The notes beneath the pieces are model-generated. The model was not told where the DNA came from and made no database searches. It saw only the letters and a program-made list of their open reading frames with translations. Below are positions 9,118 through 14,358 of a stretch of DNA of 14,358 bases, in pieces. The stretch spans positions 1-14,358 of the forward strand of contig JAXCGZ010016590.1 of NCBI GenBank assembly GCA_037179515.1, given 5' to 3'. The position numbers were made by a program, and so were the translations under genes. Positions within the stretch are counted from its first letter, which is position 1. Each line of letters begins with the position of its first letter. This DNA is from Halocaridina rubra (Eukaryota; Arthropoda; Malacostraca; Decapoda; Atyidae).

Positions 9118-11236
9118 ATGGAAGTGAACAAACTTTAGGAATGACTATCGATAGAGTTTTACGTTTATTGTCAGCGGCTATTCTCATTCCCTCATTAACA
9201 AAAACAAAAGCAAAAAGAACTTAGTGTACAACTGCAGAACTGTCGAAGCATAAATCCATTCCTTTCTGTTTAATCTTGATAAGGACTTTACTGTAACGGC
9301 ATACACATCCTCGTCTATAATGACAATTCTTTTCTTGCTATAAATCAGAGGGTTGAGTCGGAGCGCACCCACTCTGATGAAATTAAAACAAAAGATTAAA
9401 ATCATGTGTGACACTATCCCTACTACTATCAACAAGAGTACAAATATCTTTTTCTTAACAGACGTCTTATAATGACTTAAATATCATTAATTTTAAATTT
9501 AAAACTCAGCAGATAATCTCTAATAATCTCAATTATCTTAATTAGCTCAATTGTAATCTAAAATTCAGGAAAATGATAGGGATTAACCATAGTTATCTCT
9601 AGATAATCTTTTCAAAACTCTTTAAATAAGATTTTAAAGATTTCTTCAATACAAAAAGAACTATATAACAAAAACGGGTATCAACGAATATAAAAAGTCT
9701 ATCTCTGTGTATGCACTAATAAAGACAAAAAGTATATTTCATTAGCAACAGTAAAGAATGCATTTTGCTTAAGTTTCAAATTCTCGTACGGAGTTGTACA
9801 TGGACAATTCAAACATAAAATATATATATTCTTTTACTATCTCGAATTTGACTTATTTAAATTACTATACAACAGAATTTCCTCCAGAACGGGGAGAAGT
9901 TCGACTTATAACTATTCTGTCTGCTTTTACGGGGGTTGCGCATGTGGGCGCCGTTTTCTCCCTTGTTCTTTTGGCTTCTGGATCAACTTCTGCTCTCTCA
10001 AATACGGGAAACGGCTGTGTAACATTCTTGTTGTCATTTCGTGTCAGCTCTCACTCTTTCTTTATGACCAAGCTGAAATAATTTTGATAAAACATTATCA
10101 TGGCTAAAACTCGCAAAGTTTTATTTTATCAATCTAACATATCTCTTCAGACAAATAATGTATATACTGCAGCTAGCAAAGAAAATAAAGAATCATTCAT
10201 AGATTCACGTCCTTTATCACGTAACATCTATCTTGGAATCTCTCGGAAATCGAATAATAATCTAATTGGTGAAATCTCGGGTATGCCGCGCGGTCACTGA
10301 CTGCCTCACCAGTCTTAGGTCCCATTCTAACGAACAAACAAACATTCTACTCCCTTGAAGCTACGTTTGGGTGACACTGAAAAACCTTCCCTATTCTAGG
10401 ACAGCACAAATTCCTCTAATTTACTCTTACTTTCGCCTGCATAGCGCGAAATTAAAAAACTCATCTCTAAACAATATCACAAAATTTCTTATTCTTCAAA
10501 AATAAAATGCCACACACGTATCGTAATGTTAATCCCGTCATCATAACAACATTAAAAAAAACAATCTGTCATTTATGTCTTTCTTTCGCTAAAACATTAC
10601 TCCCGCGGAGCAAAAACAAACAAAAAAAGAAAGAACCTTGGAAACAGGCGCAATCTTAACACTCTATTTCTTACGCTTTAAGAAATTTATATAAAAATGA
10701 TTTTACACGTACTTTAAAATATCAAAGCTCAGTACAATTACTACATATTTATAATAACGAGGTTGGGAGATCGATCGGTCACTTCCGCATTCCTTTCTCG
10801 AAAATCACACGTGTTCTAAGTAAAACCTTAAAAGCAGATTCAAGTATATTACTCACTATAATTCTTACACTTAAGAAATTAATATACTGTAATAGTGATT
10901 GCACGTATATTAAAATTTTTCAATTAAAAATCGATACATTCGCGTTCTTAAAATTCAATCTAAGCATTAATACAAATAAATGGAACACACTTCCAACGCA
11001 ATTTCTTTACATTACTCAAATTATAACAAAAAACGGAGTTTATTACTGCTTATAGCTATTAGTACAAATTATCCATGTTAGTAATGGGTACAGAAATTCT
11101 ACTTTTATCAACTTATTAGGCGCCACACCCCTCATAGGCGGGTTGGCTGAGTCAAAGCATAACTACAAGATAAAATGGCGGCGTCCACCGACCTCAATTT
11201 CTTTTACTAATTGTCCCATTACTCACTGGATACAGA
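9118..11236 (-). other. 5' internal region of the LTR element, no gene seen
   Basis: About 2.1 kb, mostly AT-rich, between the 240-codon ORF and LINE-B. Frames of 66-95 codons occur at 9184-9435, 9794-10081 and 10100-10300 but show no motif and look like chance. A diverged duplication seems present at about 10666-10740 and 10861-10935. In an autonomous element gag-pol should be here; nothing resembling it is seen. Confidence 0.55.
10666..10935. repeat. diverged tandem duplication, about 195-bp period
   Basis: The sequence near 10668 (TTCTTACGCTTTAAGAAATT ... ACACGTACTTTAAAAT) resembles that near 10863 (TTCTTACACTTAAGAAATTA ... GCACGTATATTAAAAT), with small gaps and many substitutions. This was judged by eye only. 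It suggests an old internal duplication older than the recent insertion of the element. Confidence 0.4.
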
Positions 11237-11959
11237 TCACAAGTACTTAGCTATTTTAAGGAGGTGGTCCTGAAGAACTTCATGGCAGAAGGCAAGGAAG
11301 GAGGGGGTTCTCCTTCTTCTCTTCGAGTAAAATCGACGAATCGCCGTCTTCTTGGTCGGATCCGGCAACTTATACTTCTTGTAATGAGCATTTTCACACA
11401 ATGCTCCGGTCACACTTCGGCTTACTAAGAAATATCTTAGGAATAGTTCCTTAAAAGTTTCATAATATTCTCTGTTTGACCACTCGTCACTTCTCATCCG
11501 CAGACCCAAGTATTTCAGGAAGTCGGTCGCGGGAATTATGGACGGACATTCGCGGTCTTTTACATTTGCGCCGTCGAGGTATAAAAGTGAATTTTTGACT
11601 CGAGGCTCCTTTACAACCAGGGCACGGGGTGGGGGCTTGTCCTGCTGCGTTCCCTGTGTCACCACGGGGCTCGGAGCGGCAGGCTGTTCGTCGATGTTTG
11701 AGGCGTCGGTTTCTCTGTCGGCGTCGACCAAGTTCCTTCTCGACGGAGCGGCGTCGGCAGGAGTTTGTAGGTGCCGCACGTGCTCCTCCAGTTCGAGAGT
11801 TCTCCAGTGTTTTGCCTTGTCACTCATTTCTTGAATTGGGAGATGTTGGATTTCTGCGTTTGCCATTCTTATTTTCTTTTCTTCGCACTGGTTTCTTCTG
11901 TTATGAGAGTCTCTTCCTATGTTTTCCAGGCGTGAAGATCCGTACTGCGCTGCCACCAT
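11237..11959 (-). CDS. unknown ORF of the LTR element, 240 codons; weakly BEN-like C-terminus
   Basis: This is the only sizeable non-LINE frame in the element, in the place where gag would start. The first ATG (11959-11957) is made by the single spacer base plus the TGG of the primer binding site, and it has T at -3. The ATG at residue 32 (11866-11864) has A at -3 and G at +4, so it is the likelier start and gives 209 residues. Residues 50-66 (KHWRTLELEEHVRHLQT) look helical. Residues 67-120 are rich in Ala, Pro, Asp and Gln and probably disordered. Residues 122-240 look folded and mainly helical, with basic RRFYSKRRRR (208-217). No CCHC knuckle and no known gag signature is seen. The pattern from FKELFLRYFLVSRSVTG through LPDPTKKTAIRRFY to FLAFCHEVL is loosely like a BEN domain. 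This is inference only. The frame stays open although nothing else in the interior does. Confidence 0.55.
   Translation of the reverse strand: MVAAQYGSSRLENIGRDSHNRRNQCEEKKIRMANAEIQHLPIQEMSDKAKHWRTLELEEHVRHLQTPADAAPSRRNLVDADRETDASNIDEQPAAPSPVVTQGTQQDKPPPRALVVKEPRVKNSLLYLDGANVKDRECPSIIPATDFLKYLGLRMRSDEWSNREYYETFKELFLRYFLVSRSVTGALCENAHYKKYKLPDPTKKTAIRRFYSKRRRRTPSFLAFCHEVLQDHLLKIAKYL
11948..11958 (-). promoter_or_regulatory. primer binding site, tRNA-Leu type
   Basis: On the minus strand TGGTGGCAGCG starts one base inside the 5' LTR. It is complementary to a 3' end GCTGCCA plus CCA preceded by CG, as known for eukaryotic tRNA-Leu (AAG/UAG). The match is 11 bases and then breaks. It initiates minus-strand DNA synthesis of the element, and it coincides with the first codons of the 240-codon ORF. 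Confidence 0.75.
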
Positions 11960-12548
11960 TGACGTAAAGGTTTACTTACTACGTTATAATTATTAGTACC
12001 AGACGGGTACAAGGTAAGAATGGACAAGCAGTGATTCCTTTATCTTAATTTATTCTAGAGTACAACACATCTTCGACGCCTCAATGCCCCCACCCTATGA
12101 CTAACACAATCTCTGATCTATTCGTGCCCCTGGCAAAGTTCTAACTAACCCTGTCTGCCTTGGGTGGTTCTTGAAATACCCCAAGGGCAGGGCGTGGCTT
12201 GACATCCAGTTCTGCAAATCAACTCCAGGTTCGAAGTGGATTCCCGCCTATTTTGGGGAGGGGCTATTTCAACGAGCCTATTGCAAAGGAGTGGGTGGTA
12301 ATTGCCTATTGCCATTGGGTATCTCCCCCGGGCATGTACTTCACATTTAGGACAAATGTTCGTGTGTGGTATTGGGAATAAAGGACTTGTTTATATCTCA
12401 CACCCTCTTGAGGTATTTGACGCCAGATGCCGAGTCCCATGGGACCAGCCATATATCTTCGTGACCCTTTTAACATAGGCCTCATCCTAGTAAACACTGG
12501 AGAGAGTGTTCAATGTTCCCTTTGACCTCTAGCAAAAGTCTTGCGACA
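11960..12548 (-). repeat. 5' LTR (right copy), promoter-bearing
   Basis: 589 bp with TG...CA ends, matching the left LTR except GT at 12490-12491. Read on the minus strand it is the upstream LTR and should drive transcription toward the 240-codon ORF. A TATAAA box candidate lies at 12395-12390. The LTR also provides a fortuitous ATG at 12513 that opens in frame with the 3' half of LINE-A ORF2 on the plus strand. Confidence 0.97.
12390..12395 (-). promoter_or_regulatory. candidate TATA box in 5' LTR
   Basis: TATAAA on the minus strand in the context GAGATATAAACAAG, about 155 bases into the LTR. If used, transcription would start near 12360 and U3 would be about 190 bases. This was found by motif only. 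Confidence 0.4.
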
Positions 12549-12552
12549 CCAC
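12549..12552. repeat. right target-site duplication (CCAC)
   Basis: This copy of CCAC follows the ...GCGACA terminus of the LTR and matches 4264-4267. It is also the Pro codon plus the first base of the Gln codon of the interrupted reverse transcriptase motif. Confidence 0.93.
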
Positions 12553-13427
12553 AGGGTTCAGTTTTAGGGCCACTTTTGTTCCTTGTATATGTAAATGACC
12601 TACCAGAGTCTGTAAATTCATTCATGAATATGTTTGCAGATGATGCAAAGATTGTGAAGAAAGTAAAAAACGAGAACAATGGTAGAGAACTTCAGGAGGA
12701 TCTAAATAATCTGCATGAGTGGTCAGAAAAGTGGCTAATGAAATTCAATACCTCAAAATGTAAGGTAATGAGAATGGGTACAAGTGCAAGAAGGCCCAAG
12801 CTTGACTACTCGGTGGCTGGAGTACAACTTCAAGAGACAGAAAATGAGAGAGATCTAGGAGTAAACATACTGGCAGATTTGTCTCCAGAAATACATATAA
12901 ATGGCGTAGTAAGGGCAGCATATGCATTCTTATCAAATGTAAGGGTAGCCTTCAGGCACATGGACAAGGAAATGTTCAGAAATATTTATGTAACCTATGT
13001 GAGGCCAAAACTCGAATATGCAGCCCCCTTTTGGAATCCGCACTTGAAAAAGCACATAGCTAAGCTTGAAAAAGTTCAAAGACATGCCACGAAACTGGTG
13101 CCAGAAATACGCAATCTCAGTTATGATGAGAGGCTGAGGGAATTAGACTTGCCATCACTCGAAGCTAGAAGAGTAAGGGGGGATATGGTGACAGTCTTTA
13201 AATTCCTTCATGGTTATGATAGAGTGGATAGGGATCGATATTTCGATATGGCTGGCTCTAGAACTAGAGGTCATAGTTTGAAGCTTGGTAAGAAAACTTC
13301 TTTGCAGGATGTAAGGAAATACTTTTTCAGTGTAAGAGTAGTTGATAATTGGAATTGGCTAAGCGAGGAGGTAGTTAATGCTATCTCAATCCATAGTTTT
13401 AAGGACAGGTACGATAAGTATCACTAA
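12549..13427 (+). pseudogene. LINE-A ORF2, 3' half of reverse transcriptase and C-terminal region
   Basis: This half resumes exactly where the first half stops: PQGSVLGPLLFLVYVND, then the catalytic FADD (12633-12644) and the palm and thumb. A C-terminal region follows with YVRPKLEYAAPFWNP, VQRHATKLVP, LPSLEARRVRGDM, RTRGHSLKL and VVDNWNWL, the arrangement usual in CR1/L2/Jockey-group ORF2. The frame runs without lesion to TAA at 13425-13427. An upstream ATG at 12513, inside the LTR, adds 12 foreign codons to this frame. Without the first catalytic Asp and the endonuclease, encoded at 2320-4267, this fragment cannot work. Its good preservation fits a recent LTR insertion. Confidence 0.93.
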
Positions 13428-13540
13428 GTCTAAAATGGAACCGATCAGGAGACGGGAAGATACGAGCTTTGGGCTCTTTCCCGTAAACGCAATTAGGTAA
13501 TCACAATTAGGTAATCACACACACACACACACACACACAC
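13425..13540 (+). repeat. LINE-A 3' UTR, copy 1 (116 bp)
   Basis: It starts at the ORF2 stop. It holds a hairpin, ACGGGAA (13452-13458) with TTCCCGT (13478-13484) and an upper stem GAGC/GCTC (13464-13467, 13473-13476). Two 14-base units CAATTAGGTAATCA and a CA run ending at 13540 follow. A stem-loop followed by a short repeat is what LINE reverse transcriptases of the CR1/L2 group are known to recognise at the RNA 3' end. Confidence 0.85.
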
Positions 13541-13650
13541 TAAGTCTAAAATGGAACCGATCAGGAGACGGGAAGATACGAGCTTTGGGCTCTTTCCCGT
13601 AAACACAATTAGGTAATCACAATTAGGTAATCACACACACACACACACAC
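13541..13650 (+). repeat. LINE-A 3' UTR, copy 2 (tandem duplicate)
   Basis: It matches copy 1 at an offset of 116 bases, with one substitution seen by eye (G 13489, A 13605), and includes the hairpin and both 14-base units. Its CA run is shorter (13632-13650) and is followed by the ATATATTGAG candidate target duplication. It contains no ORF2 codons beyond the stop. Confidence 0.93.
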
Positions 13651-13660
13651 ATATATTGAG
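13651..13660. repeat. candidate right target-site duplication of LINE-A
   Basis: ATATATTGAG follows the CA tail directly and equals 882-891. It is the outer limit of the LINE if the match is a true duplication. Confidence 0.45.
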
Positions 13661-14358
13661 CTACTGAGATTGTTTTTCCTCCACCGATATTGCATATTTT
13701 CTTCCCTGATTGTCTCACTTTAACTCTTATCTTGATATATTCCTTGTTTGATATTCTATCATAGTAGTCATCATATTTTGTTTTGCTTTCTTTTGATTGT
13801 TAATGTTTTGTTAGGCTAATTTACGTCAGGATAGGTTAGGTTAGAATGGTTGGTTAAGTTAGGTTAAGGTTGAGTGTTAATGTTAGGTTGGGATAGCTTA
13901 CAGTATTAATAATATTGATATAGTTAGTTTTCCATTTTTCTACATTGTGATTTTCTTATTTTGTTTTAGCTGTATTTTTTTTTATTATTGGTCTATTACT
14001 TTCCTTTGCGGTAGCTTTTCTTTTTACGCTTAATTTTCCTGTATGTCTCCTTTTCAGTTTATTTTATTTTTCTTTTTCTTTTTTTGTCTCAGGGCCTTGG
14101 TATTTTCCCATTTATTTATGGGTTCTTTATGTATTTTTTTATATATATATTTTTTTTCATATTTTTATGTCTTGTTAATTGCATGGTTTTTTTTTTCTTT
14201 TTTTTTTCCTTTTTTTGACTGTGTTAGCGTTTCATGGTTTTCTTATTCTTCATCTCTTTTTTTTTTATTTGTATAACAAGTCAGTTTCTTACATGATTAT
14301 TATATTTTATTTTTTTTTCACTGAATACATATCAATATAGATATTGATACAATTCTCT
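13661..14358. other. right flank, T-rich, no gene
   Basis: AT-rich DNA with long T runs, especially 14040-14270. The frame at 14043-14276 is a Phe-rich translation of poly-T and is not a gene. Degenerate TTAGG units occur at about 13831-13900. A perfect 9-bp inverted repeat (TATCAATAT, AG, ATATTGATA) lies at 14330-14349. Nothing else is recognised. Confidence 0.6.
13831..13900 (+). repeat. degenerate TTAGG-like interstitial tract
   Basis: It contains TAGGTTAGGTTAG, TTAGGTTAAGGTTG and TTAGGTTGGG. TTAGG is the common arthropod telomere unit. The tract is short and irregular, so it may be an interstitial remnant or chance in T- and G-rich DNA. Confidence 0.4.

Larger units (their letters stand above)
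4268..12548 (-). mobile_element. non-autonomous LTR retroelement, 8281 bp, minus strand
   Basis: Two 589-bp direct repeats with TG...CA ends flank about 7.1 kb. Orientation is minus. The primer binding site lies next to the right-hand LTR (11948-11958), and a polypurine tract lies next to the left-hand one (4857-4865). A CCAC duplication flanks the element. The LTRs differ at only two adjacent bases (4798-4799 AC, 12490-12491 GT), so insertion was recent. I find no Cys-His gag knuckle, no aspartic protease and no LTR-type reverse transcriptase, RNase H or integrase. The coding content is a 240-codon frame at 11237-11959 and a nested LINE fragment at about 7252-8934. It must have been mobilised by enzymes supplied in trans. 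The 4-bp duplication leans toward a Gypsy-type helper. Confidence 0.93.
892..13650 (+). mobile_element. LINE-A, CR1/L2-like non-LTR retrotransposon, interrupted
   Basis: This is a two-ORF LINE on the plus strand. ORF1 is a coiled-coil RNA-binding protein. ORF2 has an apurinic-like endonuclease, a reverse transcriptase with D...FADD catalytic residues and a CR1/Jockey-style C-terminal region. The 3' UTR ends in a hairpin, a 14-bp repeat and a CA tail. Without the 8281-bp LTR insertion (4268-12548), one 4-bp target copy and the second 3' UTR copy, it measures about 4.36 kb, which is normal for the CR1/L2 group. The right end is well placed by the tail. The left end rests only on the candidate 10-bp duplication. 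It is close to full length but dead, because of the insertion and one nonsense codon. Confidence 0.8.

Noticed and set aside
9794..10300. 95- and 66-codon plus-strand ORFs
   Set aside because: No motif, opposite to the element's strand, and near chance length.
11538..11967. 98- and 112-codon plus-strand ORFs opposite the 240-codon ORF
   Set aside because: Antisense shadows of the minus-strand frame, with Cys/Ser/Arg-rich low-complexity translation. The longer one runs into the LTR.
4268..12548. Endogenous retrovirus with an envelope gene
   Set aside because: No envelope-like frame with signal peptide and transmembrane anchor is visible, and no pol either.
13425..13650. CRISPR-like direct repeats
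   Set aside because: There are only two units with identical content and no spacers. This is a duplicated LINE 3' UTR in eukaryotic DNA.
14043..14276. 77-codon Phe-rich ORF
   Set aside because: It comes from long T runs.

Overview
The window looks like repeat-rich nuclear DNA of an arthropod, most likely a decapod crustacean. This is inferred from AT-rich non-coding sequence, long TC, AC and AG microsatellites, two CR1/L2-Jockey-like LINEs with preserved reading frames, and a degenerate TTAGG tract. I see no conventional host gene, rRNA, intact tRNA, CRISPR array or bacterial operon. Clade names rest on motif recognition, not on a search.

The layout is a three-level nest. (1) A nearly complete plus-strand LINE (LINE-A) runs from about 892 to 13650. 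It has a 5' UTR, ORF1 (1238-2317, coiled coil plus RNA-binding region), ORF2 (endonuclease, reverse transcriptase and C-terminal region) and a 3' UTR with a hairpin and a repeat tail. The 3' UTR is duplicated in tandem. (2) ORF2 is cut inside the reverse transcriptase domain, between the GVP and QGS residues of its conserved motif, by an 8281-bp minus-strand LTR retroelement (4268-12548). That element has 589-bp LTRs differing at two adjacent bases, TG...CA ends, a 4-bp target duplication (CCAC), a polypurine tract and a tRNA-Leu-type primer binding site. (3) Inside the LTR element lies a 5'-truncated second LINE (LINE-B, about 7252-8934, minus strand) with a well preserved reverse transcriptase.

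The LTR element has no recognisable gag, protease, LTR-type reverse transcriptase, RNase H or integrase. Its only substantial non-LINE ORF is a 240-codon minus-strand frame (11237-11959) that opens on the primer binding site. I cannot assign it firmly; its C-terminal half is weakly reminiscent of a BEN-type helical domain. The element therefore looks non-autonomous, mobilised in trans, and recent because its LTRs are almost identical. The rest of its interior (4866-7198 and 9118-11236) is AT-rich sequence with no gene I can support.

LINE-A carries only one point lesion, an in-frame TAA at 2608-2610, besides the insertion. Its ORF2 frame lies -1 to ORF1, overlaps it, and lacks an ATG ahead of the endonuclease motif. 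A perfect X XXY YYZ heptamer in the ORF1 frame (2236-2242) is a candidate -1 frameshift site. The most interesting items are this candidate recoding site, the LTR element carrying an unknown single ORF, and the tandemly duplicated LINE 3' recognition module.
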